Assembly (NCBI GenBank): GCA_017446225.1
Contig: JAFSRH010000016.1
Coordinates: 62,001 to 126,000 of the forward strand
Origin: Oscillibacter sp.
GTDB taxonomy: Bacteria; Bacillota; Clostridia; Oscillospirales; Oscillospiraceae
Length of the DNA stretch: 64,000 bases
Direction of reading: 5' to 3'
Under the pieces are notes generated by a model. That model saw only the letters and a program-made list of their open reading frames with translations, did not search any database and was not told the origin of the DNA. This document shows, one piece after another, positions 17,621-25,233 of this stretch; position 1 is the stretch's first letter, and each line of letters opens with the position of its first letter. A program made the position numbers and the translations under genes.

Positions 17621-18739
17621 CTATTTCCGCCCTTCCAAGGCTGGCAACAGATAATCATGGTAGGCAAAATTCAGGATTGCGGCGGACGGAATCGCTAAAA
17701 GAACCCCCGTAAACCCGAAAAGATTTCCCCCGACAATGCCCGAAACCAGAATCAGCAGACCGGAGACCCCCAGCGAGTTGCCGAACAGTTTCGGCTTGAC
17801 AACATAGCCGTCCACGAACTGCAACGCGAACGTGAAGAGGACAAAAATCAGAGCGTGTAACGGGTTCACCAGCAGAAGGATAAACGCCCCGACAACGCCG
17901 CCGATAATCGGCCCGAACGTGGGAATCAAATTGGTTACGCCCACGACAACGGAAATCAGGCCCGCGTACTGCATTCGGCAAGACAGCATAAAGATTCCGT
18001 TAAGCGCGCCCACAATCAGGGATTCCATCAGGCTGTCGACCACGAAATGGACGAGAATAAAGTCACAGCGCCGGAAGAACTCCGTAACCGCCTTGGCGCG
18101 CTTGGGACGCAGAAGCGCCCGTAGAAGCCGGGCCGCGCCCGCTTTCGCGGAGTCCTTCCCGGCGAGAAGATAGACGGACAGAATCAGCGCAACGGCCCAC
18201 GTAAAAACGCCCCTTCCCATACTGGCGGCGGCGCCGAGAATACGGTTCGCGTTTCCCTTCACAAAGCCGGAAATCGTTTCCATCATATTTTCGGAAAGTC
18301 CGGCCCATTGTTCGGGGTCCAGCACGGTCCCGGAGAGGGGGAGGCCGCTGTTGTCCAGCATGGTCCGCAGAGAAGCGGCGTAGTCGTCAAAGTTATCGGC
18401 CAGCGTCCGGACGCTCTCCGTCAACTGGGGAATCAGCAGTCCCAGAAGCGCCATCAGGAAAAGAAGCCCGGTCACAACGGCCAATACCACGCACAGCGTC
18501 CAAGGAAGCGCTCCCGGGCGCGCCTTCTTCCGCAGTTTCCTTTGATACCAGCACGCCAGAGGGTTCATCAGATACGCCAGCACACAGCCCAGAATGACGG
18601 CTTTAAAGTTTCCGACAAAGCTGGACAACCCCTCTAATACCGCGTCCAGATGTGTCAACAGGACATAAAACGCCACCGCGATACAGGCGGCGACCGCGTT
18701 CGAGCGCCATTTTTTCTCCCGATGCTTTTCCGGCTCCAT
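17621..18739 (-). CDS. AI-2E family transporter (UPF0118/YdiK-type permease)
   Basis: A 372-residue multi-pass membrane protein of the AI-2E exporter family (PF01594), whose members export small molecules or act as Na+/H+ antiporters. About eight hydrophobic helices are visible. The hallmark C-terminal blocks are GVTNLIPTFGPIIGGVVGAF, FVDGYVVKPKLFGNSLGVSG and GFTGVLLAIPSAA. The start at MEPEKHREKKW follows AGAGGGGAAATACGG; the frame is open 50 codons upstream but lies in the divergent promoter region. It is divergent from the AraC regulator. Confidence 0.88.
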   Translation of the reverse strand: MEPEKHREKKWRSNAVAACIAVAFYVLLTHLDAVLEGLSSFVGNFKAVILGCVLAYLMNPLACWYQRKLRKKARPGALPWTLCVVLAVVTGLLFLMALLGLLIPQLTESVRTLADNFDDYAASLRTMLDNSGLPLSGTVLDPEQWAGLSENMMETISGFVKGNANRILGAAASMGRGVFTWAVALILSVYLLAGKDSAKAGAARLLRALLRPKRAKAVTEFFRRCDFILVHFVVDSLMESLIVGALNGIFMLSCRMQYAGLISVVVGVTNLIPTFGPIIGGVVGAFILLLVNPLHALIFVLFTFALQFVDGYVVKPKLFGNSLGVSGLLILVSGIVGGNLFGFTGVLLAIPSAAILNFAYHDYLLPALEGRK

Positions 18740-18815
18740 CCGTATTTCCCCTCTTTCAAAATAAGTCCTTCTCATAAAATACAGGAAAAATGTCTCCGTG
18801 TCTATCACATTCTTC

Positions 18816-18844
18816 TTGATTTTGTCGTTTTCTTGTGATAAAAT
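18816..18844 (+). promoter_or_regulatory. Promoter of the AraC-type regulator
   Basis: TTGATT (18816-18821), 17-base spacer, TAAAAT (18839-18844). The predicted start site is about one base before the ATG at 18852. Confidence 0.75.
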
Positions 18845-18851
18845 TTCCGGC

Positions 18852-19610
18852 ATGAAACAAATCAGCAAAAAGCGGGAAAACCCGCACATGATTCGGGAGG
18901 ATATGTTGCAGGCTTACCGTCTGGAGAACGCCGAGCGCGGACGGGTACACTTCCCTTACGAATTGGAAAACGAGTTCTGCGCCGCTGTTTCCGAGGGCAA
19001 CAGAGAGGAGGCCCGACAACTTGTCCGGGACGGTTTGCGCTTCTTCCCGGGAGTTATGTCCGACTCGGAGGAAAAACAGAATGAGTATCAGGCGGTAGTC
19101 GTCATCTCCATGATTGCCAGAGCCGCGATACACGGAGGCATGGATCCGTACCGCTCTTACGATATGTCGGATTTGTACTTACAGCGGATTTCCCGGACCA
19201 GCGGGGCGGAAAACTTCAAGGCCGTTGTGTATGACGCTCTGGACGCCTTTGTCGGCGAAGTACAGCGCATTCACGCAACGCATACGAATTCCCTTCATGT
19301 GCTCCGCGCCAAACAGTACATCGGACTGCACTTGAACAACGCGCTCTCACTGGCGGAAGTGTCCGCGGCGGTGGGCGTTTCCCCGACCTATCTTTCCGCC
19401 ATTTTCAAAAAAATCGAACCGGTGGGTTTTAAAGAATACGTAATCCGTCAGCGGATTGAGGCCGCAAAAAATCTTCTGACGCGCTCCGATGCCGATATTG
19501 GGACGATTGCCATCCGTATCGGCTTTTGCGGCCAGAGCCATTTCGGGAAAATGTTCAGACTTCGCACGGGAATGACGCCGCTGAAATACCGGAAAGCCAC
19601 GCAAAAATAA
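18852..19610 (+). CDS. AraC family transcriptional regulator
   Basis: A 252-residue regulator. The C-terminal 100 residues are a classic AraC double HTH (SLAEVSAAVGVSPTYLSAIFKK and IGTIAIRIGFCGQSHFGKMF, ending TPLKYRK). The N-terminal domain (FPYELENEFCAAVSEGNREEARQLV) is of the helical type seen in clostridial YesN-like regulators, not a cupin. The start is uncertain: 18852 has no SD and almost no leader, 18888 has a weak SD, and 18903 has GGGAGG only two bases away. It is divergent from the AI-2E permease, a possible target. Confidence 0.85.
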   Translation: MKQISKKRENPHMIREDMLQAYRLENAERGRVHFPYELENEFCAAVSEGNREEARQLVRDGLRFFPGVMSDSEEKQNEYQAVVVISMIARAAIHGGMDPYRSYDMSDLYLQRISRTSGAENFKAVVYDALDAFVGEVQRIHATHTNSLHVLRAKQYIGLHLNNALSLAEVSAAVGVSPTYLSAIFKKIEPVGFKEYVIRQRIEAAKNLLTRSDADIGTIAIRIGFCGQSHFGKMFRLRTGMTPLKYRKATQK

Positions 19611-19696
19611 GGTTTCCTGTACGCCCTTCTTTGAATCCTGAAATCTTCCTCTCTGCCCTGTTCGGCAAATCTTGCTTGCGCGTGCGCGGCGGACAC

Positions 19697-19725
19697 TTGA
19701 CGCCTCCCGGGAAATCGGGTATCAT
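19697..19725 (+). promoter_or_regulatory. Promoter of proX-recR
   Basis: TTGACG (19697-19702), 17-base spacer, TATCAT (19720-19725). The segment AAATCGGGTATCATAG is identical to one in the promoter at 28476-28504. Confidence 0.85.
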
Positions 19726-19765
19726 AGGCGCGGACTTTCATCACCCGACAAAGGAGACTGCTTTC

Positions 19766-20314
19766 ATGTACGTTTCAGGCCTCTACCACAACACCCGCCC
19801 GGACGGCGAACTGCTCCCGCAGGAAGCCGCCGCGTTTGACCTTTTGGAACGCCTCAACATAGACTACGAGCGCGTATCCAGTGACGCCGCCGACAATATG
19901 GAAAAATGCGAGGCTGTCGGCGCGGCGCTGGGAATGCCGGTGTGCAAGAATCTGTTTCTGTGCAACCGGCAAAAGACGCGCTTCTATTTACTCTGTATGC
20001 CGCCCCACAAGCCGTTCCATACCAAGGACCTGAGCAAGCAAATCGGTTCGGCGCGGCTGTCGTTCGCGCCGGAGGAAGCGTTATGGGAACTGCTGCATTG
20101 TACGCCCGGGTCCGCCACGATTCTGGGCCTTGCCAATGACAGCGGACAGCAGGTACGGCTTCTCATGGACCGTGAAACGTACGAGGCGGAGTACCTGAGC
20201 TGTCACCCGTGCCTGTGCACCAGTACGCTGAAACTGCGCATGGAGGACGTACTGCAAAAACTTCTCCCCGACTGCGGCCACAGTGTGACGGTAGTGGACC
20301 TTCCCAACGAGTGA
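19766..20314 (+). CDS. YbaK/ProX-type prolyl-tRNA deacylase
   Basis: A 182-residue protein of the YbaK/ProRS-editing superfamily, of the ProX kind that hydrolyses Ala-tRNA(Pro). Visible pieces are the helix LLERLNIDYERVSSDAADNMEKC, KNLFLCNRQKTRFYLLCMP with the basic residue typical of the tRNA site, KQIGSARLSFA, and TPGSATILGLAND. SD AAAGGAGACTGC precedes the ATG. The frame is open 80 codons upstream but without family similarity. It is 10 bases from recR, probably one transcript. Confidence 0.88.
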   Translation: MYVSGLYHNTRPDGELLPQEAAAFDLLERLNIDYERVSSDAADNMEKCEAVGAALGMPVCKNLFLCNRQKTRFYLLCMPPHKPFHTKDLSKQIGSARLSFAPEEALWELLHCTPGSATILGLANDSGQQVRLLMDRETYEAEYLSCHPCLCTSTLKLRMEDVLQKLLPDCGHSVTVVDLPNE

Positions 20315-20324
20315 GGCGTAGCAT

Positions 20325-20924
20325 ATGGAATACTTTCCCGCACCGCTGGAAGCGTTAATTGAACAGTTCGCCCGGTTGCCCGGAATCGGCGGAAAATCCG
20401 CCCAGCGGCTGGCGTTTTACGTACTCGGACTGCCCGCCGAAGAGGTCCGCGCGTTCGCCGCCGCGATGGTCAACGCGAAGGAGGGAATCACGCTCTGTCC
20501 GGAGTGCCAGAACTTTACGGCGGGCGGACTGTGCCCCATTTGCGCGTCCGACCGGCGGGACGCGTCCGTTATTTGCGTGGTGGCGGACCCGCGGGACGTG
20601 GCCGCCCTTGAGCGCGGGCATGAGTATCAGGGACGTTACCACGTCCTTCACGGCGTGATTTCCCCCATGAACCATGTCGGCCCGGATGAACTGTCGATCC
20701 GGCCGCTACTGGACCGGGTACGGCGCGGCAACGTGCGCGAAGTCATCATGGCAACGAATCCGGATACGGAAGGAGAGGCCACCGCGCTGTATTTGTCCCG
20801 CTTACTGCGTCCGCTGGGCGTACGGGTCACGCGGCTGGCGTACGGAATCCCCGTGGGCGGACACCTTGAGTTTGCCGACGACGCCACGCTGGCCCGTGCC
20901 TTGGAGGGCAGACAGGACTTTTGA
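20325..20924 (+). CDS. recR: Recombination protein RecR
   Basis: A 199-residue RecR, a DNA clamp that acts with RecF and RecO in recombinational gap repair. Residues 10-50 carry the HhH region (ARLPGIGGKSAQRLAF). The four-Cys zinc finger is CPECQNFTAGGLCPIC. The Toprim domain begins VICVVADPRDV and ends with TRLAYGIPVGGHLEFADD. Length is normal. In many Firmicutes recR follows dnaX and an ybaB gene, but here it follows proX. Confidence 0.97.
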   Translation: MEYFPAPLEALIEQFARLPGIGGKSAQRLAFYVLGLPAEEVRAFAAAMVNAKEGITLCPECQNFTAGGLCPICASDRRDASVICVVADPRDVAALERGHEYQGRYHVLHGVISPMNHVGPDELSIRPLLDRVRRGNVREVIMATNPDTEGEATALYLSRLLRPLGVRVTRLAYGIPVGGHLEFADDATLARALEGRQDF

Positions 20925-20935
20925 GCGTTGCCGCC

Positions 20936-20966
20936 TTGACAAACGGCGTATAGCATGGTATATACC
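20936..20966 (+). promoter_or_regulatory. Promoter and likely operator of vapBC
   Basis: TTGACA (20936-20941), 17-base spacer, TATATA (20959-20964). The -10 sits in the palindrome GGTATATACC (20957-20966), a likely site for autorepression by VapB/VapBC. The operator role is inferred. Confidence 0.75.
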
Positions 20967-20984
20967 ACGTGAGGGGGTGACAGG

Positions 20985-21215
20985 ATGGAGACGGCAAAAA
21001 TTTTTGAGACCGGGAGAAGTCAGGCGGTACGGCTTCCCAAACGCTTTCGCTTTTCCGGCAACGAGGTTTTCATTCAGAAAATAGGAAACGTAGTCCTTTT
21101 GACGCCGAAAGAAAAGGCGTGGGAAACGTTTCTGGAAGGCCTGAACGGTTTCACGGACGATTTCTTTCAGGACGGACGGGAACAGGAACCGCCACAGATG
21201 AGGGAACCGCTGTGA
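20985..21215 (+). CDS. vapB: VapB-type antitoxin (AbrB/MazE fold)
   Basis: A 76-residue antitoxin with an N-terminal swapped-hairpin AbrB DNA-binding domain (AKIFETGRSQAVRLPKRFRF) and the usual FIQKIGNVVLLTPKE. The C-terminal region (FLEGLNGFTDDFFQDGRE) would wrap the toxin. SD GAGGGGGTGAC. Its stop overlaps the GTG start of vapC by four bases, the usual coupling for this module. The toxin gene is interrupted, so this antitoxin may now have no partner. Confidence 0.9.
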   Translation: METAKIFETGRSQAVRLPKRFRFSGNEVFIQKIGNVVLLTPKEKAWETFLEGLNGFTDDFFQDGREQEPPQMREPL

Positions 21216-21307
21216 GTTATATGTTGGATACCAATATTTGTATTTATGCCATCAAAAAACGTCCTCCGGAAGTTTTGCGCCATTTGCGGGCTAATATGGA
21301 GCGGAGA

Positions 21308-21315
21308 CTTTTTAT
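21308..21315. repeat. Target site duplication, left copy
   Basis: CTTTTTAT, identical to 21909-21916, flanking the inserted element in vapC. Confidence 0.88.
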
Positions 21316-21335
21316 GTCCCTTTTACTTTAACGGG
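21316..21335 (+). repeat. Left terminal inverted repeat
   Basis: GTCCCTTTTACTTTAACGGG. It pairs with 21889-21908 with three mismatches in 20. Confidence 0.85.
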
Positions 21336-21470
21336 TGCTGGTAAGTGACTTCGGCGTTTTTTCAAAAATCATGGGCGGTGAGTATTGACACCTTTATAGT
21401 CCGTTGATTCAGCCGCCAGCGGGTAATATCGCCCGTTTTGGATACAAATAAAAAGAAAGTGGTGATGATT

Positions 21471-21761
21471 GTGAGCCGCTCCTATAAGCATACGCCTCGT
21501 TGTGGGGATAGAAAAGGCAAATACTCTAAGCGTTATGCCAACCGAAAAGTCCGGCGCGTCAGGATTGAAGATTCTTTTCCCCAATATGGGGGCTACAAAA
21601 AGATGTTTGAAAGCTGGAATATCTGTGACTATGAGATAAAGGCAAAGACATTTGAACGCTACTATGCAGATTTATTAAAATGGAGCATTCGGGATGGGAC
21701 GCCGTTTCCGAATTGGACGCACTCCAGAAATCAATATGAAAAATTGTTTTTACGGAAATAA
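21471..21761 (+). CDS. Passenger protein of the element, hypothetical
   Basis: A 96-residue basic protein beginning MSRSYKHTPRCGDRKGKYSK. The GTG start is placed by AAGTGGTG seven bases ahead; an ATG two codons upstream is the alternative. The N-terminal SRSYKHTP...KRYANRKVRR pattern recurs, from memory, in unnamed proteins of phages and mobile elements of gut Clostridia; this was not checked. The rest (FESWNICDYEIKAK, TFERYYADLLKWSI) is Trp/Tyr-rich. It has no transposase motif. Its AT-rich codon use differs from the chromosome around it, which supports transfer with the element. Confidence 0.6.
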   Translation: MSRSYKHTPRCGDRKGKYSKRYANRKVRRVRIEDSFPQYGGYKKMFESWNICDYEIKAKTFERYYADLLKWSIRDGTPFPNWTHSRNQYEKLFLRK

Positions 21762-21888
21762 CCGCCGCTTGCGCTGATGGATTTTTGCCCTCTCTACTAA
21801 CCTGACCCATTCCGGCAATAGAGTTGCCTCATGGATTGGGCAGCCTTTGTGCAATCCTATAAAAATATGTCTGGGTAGCCTATCGGGT

Positions 21889-21908
21889 CCCGTAAAGGTA
21901 AAAGGGAT
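21889..21908 (-). repeat. Right terminal inverted repeat
   Basis: Reverse complement reads ATCCCTTTTACCTTTACGGG; partner of 21316-21335. Confidence 0.85.
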
Positions 21909-21916
21909 CTTTTTAT
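21909..21916. repeat. Target site duplication, right copy
   Basis: CTTTTTAT, identical to 21308-21315. Confidence 0.88.
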
Positions 21917-22320
21917 TTCCGCGATTACGCTGGGCGAGTTGCGATACGGCATAGAGAAAAGCGCGTATCCCTCGAAAAACGAACGGGCGCTGTTACAGTT
22001 TCTGTCTATTTGGGAAGTCCTGCCCTTTGACAATGCCGCCGCGCTGGAGTATGGGAAAATCCGTGCGTTTCTACAGAAACGGGGGACGCCTATTGGCCCG
22101 CTTGACACCCTGATTGCCGCCTACGCAAAGTCAGAAGGCCTTACGCTCGTCACAAATAATGTCCGGGAACTTGAACGGGTCCCGGATTTGCGAATCGAAG
22201 ATTGGACAATATAACGGCCTTTCCCGTATCCGATGAACTGACAAGGGGCGCGGAGCCGTGACAATCAGCGTTACCAGCCTTTACAAATAGGACCCGGGCG
22301 GAAAATCACGCGCCAACCCG

Positions 22321-22349
22321 TTGCAATTTCCGGCGCGATATGGTACGAT
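22321..22349 (+). promoter_or_regulatory. Probable promoter of the ROK kinase gene
   Basis: TTGCAA (22321-22326), 17-base spacer, TACGAT (22344-22349). A short hairpin (TCCGCGAAGCGGA) follows in the leader before ACGGAGGG and the ATG at 22398. Confidence 0.65.
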
Positions 22350-22397
22350 ATCCCATCATGAACCATCCGCGAAGCGGACAATAACGGAGGGCTGTTT

Positions 22398-23336
22398 ATG
22401 AAAAAGTACGGTTACGGCGCGGACCTCGGCGGAACGACCTGCAAGCTGGGCCTGTTCGAGACCAACGGCACGCTCGTTGAGAAGTGGGAAATTCCCACGG
22501 ACGTTTCCGAAAACGGCGTCCGGATTCTGCCTGATATCGCCGCCGCCATTCAGGGCAACATGAAAAGCCACGATCTGACGGCGGAAGACGTGTGCGGCAT
22601 AGGAATCGGCGTACCGGGCGCGGTGAACGCGGAGGGCGTTGTGAACCGCTGCGTCAATCTGGGCTGGGGCGTTGTGGACGTGCGGGAGGAGTTGTCGAAA
22701 CTCTCGGGACTGCCCGTCCGCGTGGCCAATGACGCGAACGTTGCCGCGCTCGGGGAAGCGTGGATGGGCGCCGGACAGGGTTTCAACAGTATTGTCATGG
22801 TGACGCTCGGCACGGGCGTTGGCGGGGGAATTGTCCTTGACGGCAAAATTCTGAACGGAAGCACCGGCGCCGCCGGAGAAATGGGACATATCCGCGTCAA
22901 CCCCAGAGAGACGGTACCGTGCAACTGCGGCAACCGGGGCTGTCTGGAGCAGTACGCGTCCGCGACCGGGATTGTACGCGTGGCAAAGAACCGTCTGGAA
23001 CAGTCCAAGAAAGAAACGTCCCTGAAAAAGTTCGACCCGCTGACGGCGAAGGACGTCTTTGACGAGGCGAAGGCCGGGGACGCGCTCGCGGGAGACGTTG
23101 TCAAGGAAGTGTGCACCCTGCTGGGCGGGGCGATTGCGACCGTGTGCAATGTGGTGAACCCGGAGGCGGTACTGTTAGGCGGGGGCGTGTCGAAGGCGGG
23201 CCTGATTCTGTTAGGGGCCTTGGAAGAGGGCTTCCATCAGGGCGTGTTCCACGCCTGCCGGGATACCAAAATTCTGCTTGCCACGCTCGGCAATGACGCC
23301 GGCATTTACGGCGGCGTACGGCTGACCCTTGACTGA
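22398..23336 (+). CDS. ROK family glucokinase
   Basis: A 312-residue ROK kinase, most likely a glucokinase that phosphorylates glucose with ATP. The ATP-binding start is GADLGGTTCKLGLF; the sugar and catalytic region is NDANVAALGEAWMG with VTLGTGVGGG. The ROK zinc/signature motif is CNCGNRGCLEQYAS, preceded by GEMGHIRV. The C-terminal GGGVSKAG is also typical. No HTH domain, so it is an enzyme and not a repressor. It overlaps comF by eight bases. Exact sugar specificity is inferred from family only. Confidence 0.9.
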   Translation: MKKYGYGADLGGTTCKLGLFETNGTLVEKWEIPTDVSENGVRILPDIAAAIQGNMKSHDLTAEDVCGIGIGVPGAVNAEGVVNRCVNLGWGVVDVREELSKLSGLPVRVANDANVAALGEAWMGAGQGFNSIVMVTLGTGVGGGIVLDGKILNGSTGAAGEMGHIRVNPRETVPCNCGNRGCLEQYASATGIVRVAKNRLEQSKKETSLKKFDPLTAKDVFDEAKAGDALAGDVVKEVCTLLGGAIATVCNVVNPEAVLLGGGVSKAGLILLGALEEGFHQGVFHACRDTKILLATLGNDAGIYGGVRLTLD

Positions 23337-23988
23337 TTTTTCCGGCCTTTGGAACGGGTTTCTTGACCTGTTGTTTCCGCCCAAATGCCCGTTCTGCGGA
23401 ACGGTCCTGACGCGTCCGGGGATTTGCGCCGACTGTTCCGGCGCCCTGCCGTGGACGACCGCCGAAAACGGTACGCGTACCGTGCGGGGCCTCCATTGCG
23501 CCGCGCCGCTGTTCTATGAGGGCGCGGTACGCAATACGCTGTTAGGCTTCAAGTTTTACGGCCGCGTGGCGGCGGCGGAACCGCTGGGCGCGTTACTGGC
23601 CGCCTGCGCGGCCGAACGCCTGTCAGGGCTGTTCGACGCCGTGACCTATGTTCCCATCAGCCGGGAGCGGCGGCGTCAGCGCGGCTACAATCAGGCGGAA
23701 CTGCTGGCGGCCGCCGCCTGCCGGCGCTGGGACACGCGTCCGAAAGCGTACCTTGTCAAAACCGTGGACAACCCGCCGCAGTCCGGACTCCCGGACGCGG
23801 CGGCGCGCTGGTCCAATGTCACGGGCGTGTACCGTCCCGCGCCGGGGGAGAGCGTGTCGGGGCGGCGGGTCCTGCTCATTGACGACATCTCCACGACCGG
23901 CGCGACTTTCCTTGAGTGCGCGCGGACGCTCCGGGATAACGGCGCGGCGGCGGTGTACGCCCTCTCCGTGGCGTGCGCTCGGCGTTAG
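23329..23988 (+). CDS. comF: ComF family protein (phosphoribosyltransferase fold)
   Basis: A 219-residue ComF-like protein, linked to DNA uptake in naturally competent bacteria but also widespread in others. The N-terminal zinc finger CPFCGTVLTRPGICADC is followed by a type I PRTase domain with the PRPP loop VLLIDDISTTGAT. The central YVPISRERRRQRGYNQAELLA is the family hallmark. The start is a TTG overlapping the end of the ROK kinase gene, with no ATG available. No other competence gene is in the window. Confidence 0.88.
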   Translation: MTDFSGLWNGFLDLLFPPKCPFCGTVLTRPGICADCSGALPWTTAENGTRTVRGLHCAAPLFYEGAVRNTLLGFKFYGRVAAAEPLGALLAACAAERLSGLFDAVTYVPISRERRRQRGYNQAELLAAAACRRWDTRPKAYLVKTVDNPPQSGLPDAAARWSNVTGVYRPAPGESVSGRRVLLIDDISTTGATFLECARTLRDNGAAAVYALSVACARR

Positions 23989-24049
23989 TCGAAAGAAAGA
24001 CAAATTGGAAAAAAAGATAGACAATTCGGTAAAAACAGGAAAAAGACAC

Positions 24050-24078
24050 TTGCAATCCCGATTCCTTGCCGCTATAAT
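24050..24078 (+). promoter_or_regulatory. Promoter of mreB
   Basis: TTGCAA (24050-24055), 17-base spacer, perfect TATAAT (24073-24078), 100 bases ahead of the ATG. Confidence 0.85.
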
Positions 24079-24096
24079 GAAATACGCTGACTGTAG

Positions 24097-24144
24097 CGGG
24101 GAGGTTTCCCCGTTCTGAGCGCGTCCGCGGGGGCGCGCCCTTTT
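24097..24144 (+). promoter_or_regulatory. Two hairpins in the mreB leader
   Basis: CGGGGAGGTTTCCCCG (6-bp stem) and then GCGCG...CGCGC followed by CCCTTTTG. The second resembles a weak intrinsic terminator, so the leader might attenuate transcription. Regulation is inferred. Confidence 0.5.
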
Positions 24145-24177
24145 GAGACAGGCAAGAATGATGGATGAGGTGGCAGT

Positions 24178-25197
24178 ATGTCCAAAGATATTGGTATTGA
24201 CCTCGGCACGGCCTCGGTACTGGTCTACGTCAAGGGCAAGGGCATTGTCCTGAATGAGCCGTCCGTTGTGGCCCTCGACAAGAACACGGGCAAACTTCTG
24301 CGCGTTGGCGCGGAAGCTCAAAATATGCTTGGGCGTACGCCCGGCAATATTGTCGCTATCCGTCCGCTTCGGGACGGCGTCATCTCCGACTATGACATGA
24401 CTGAGCGGATGTTGCGCGAATTTATCCATAAAGTCTCCGGTTTCTCGATTTTCAAGCCGCGTGTGATTATCTGCGTCCCCTCCGGGATTACGGAAGTGGA
24501 AGAGCGCGCGGTAGTAGACGCCGGGATTCAGGCCGGGGCGCGGAAGGTCTATCTGATTGAGGAACCGGTCGCCGCGGCAATCGGCGCGGGCGTGGACATC
24601 TCCCGTCCGGACGGTCATATGATGGTCGATATCGGCGGCGGTACGGCCGATATCGCGGTAATTTCCCTTTCCGGCGTGGTGGAATCGGCGTCCATCAAGA
24701 TTGCCGGCGACCAGTTCAATGAGGCGGTCGTCAAGTATATGCGCCGGAATCACAATTTACTGGTCGGCGAACGGACCGCGGAGGACATGAAAAAGAAAAT
24801 CGGCTGCGTGTTCCCGAAGGAAGTCGAAGAGACCATGGAAGTCAAGGGACGCTGTCTGCTGACGGGCCTTCCGCGTTCCGTGACCATCTCCTCCACGGAG
24901 ATGATGGACGCCTTTGAGGAACCCGTGGAGCGGATTCTGGAAGCGGTGCACGCCGTACTGGAACGTACGCCGCCCGAACTCGTGGCCGACATTTCCCTGA
25001 ATGGCATTATCATGACCGGCGGCGGCAGTCTGGTGGACGGGTTCGACAAACTCCTGACCGCCCGGACCGGAATTCACACCAAAGTCGCGGATGACGCGAT
25101 CTCGTGCGTGGCGCTGGGCACCGGAAAAAGCCTCGACTCCCTCAATACCATGATGGACGGGACCATGAACATCTCCCGCCGCCGCCAAATGAACTGA
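24178..25197 (+). CDS. mreB: MreB/Mbl family actin-like rod-shape protein
   Basis: A 339-residue bacterial actin that guides lateral wall synthesis. Motifs are IGIDLGTASVLVYVKGKG (phosphate 1), VGAEAQNMLGRTP, EERAVVDAGIQAGA, DIGGGTADIAVISL (phosphate 2), and GIIMTGGGSLVDG (adenosine loop). The length matches MreB/Mbl. It stands alone here with its own promoter, away from mreCD, as seen for extra copies (Mbl or MreBH) in many Firmicutes, so the exact paralogue cannot be settled. Confidence 0.93.
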   Translation: MSKDIGIDLGTASVLVYVKGKGIVLNEPSVVALDKNTGKLLRVGAEAQNMLGRTPGNIVAIRPLRDGVISDYDMTERMLREFIHKVSGFSIFKPRVIICVPSGITEVEERAVVDAGIQAGARKVYLIEEPVAAAIGAGVDISRPDGHMMVDIGGGTADIAVISLSGVVESASIKIAGDQFNEAVVKYMRRNHNLLVGERTAEDMKKKIGCVFPKEVEETMEVKGRCLLTGLPRSVTISSTEMMDAFEEPVERILEAVHAVLERTPPELVADISLNGIIMTGGGSLVDGFDKLLTARTGIHTKVADDAISCVALGTGKSLDSLNTMMDGTMNISRRRQMN

Positions 25198-25200
25198 CCG

Positions 25201-25233
25201 AACGCGGACGCCTGAACGGTGTCCGCGTTTTGT
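25201..25233 (+). terminator. Terminator after mreB
   Basis: ACGCGGACGCC, 5-base loop, GGTGTCCGCGT, then TTTGTT. It is shared with the converging GerMN gene, whose stop is at 25234. Confidence 0.85.

Larger units (their letters stand above)
21316..21908. mobile_element. MITE-like non-autonomous insertion in vapC
   Basis: A 593-bp element with near-perfect terminal inverted repeats: the left end GTCCCTTTTACTTTAACGGG matches the reverse complement of the right end (ATCCCTTTTACCTTTACGGG) at 17 of 20 positions. It is flanked by an exact 8-bp direct repeat, CTTTTTAT. No transposase is encoded; one small gene (21471-21761) is carried. The interior is clearly more AT-rich than its surroundings. It would need a transposase elsewhere in the genome. 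Several IS families make 8-bp duplications (for example IS1595, IS66, ISL3); I cannot assign one. Confidence 0.87.
21212..22214 (+). pseudogene. vapC: VapC PIN-domain toxin, interrupted by a 593-bp element
   Basis: VapC ribonuclease toxin (PIN fold) split in two. The N-terminal part (21212-21315, GTG start) reads MSYMLDTNICIYAIKKRP and continues to MERRLF. The rest (21917-22214) reads SAITLGELRYGIEKS to the C-terminus, including GPLDTLIAAYA and LVTNNVRELERV. Removing 21316-21916 (the element plus one copy of the 8-bp duplication) joins the halves in frame as MERRLFISAITLGEL, giving an intact 133-residue VapC with the PIN acidic residues. As it stands, translation stops after five aberrant codons (TAA near 21330). 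Confidence 0.92.
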
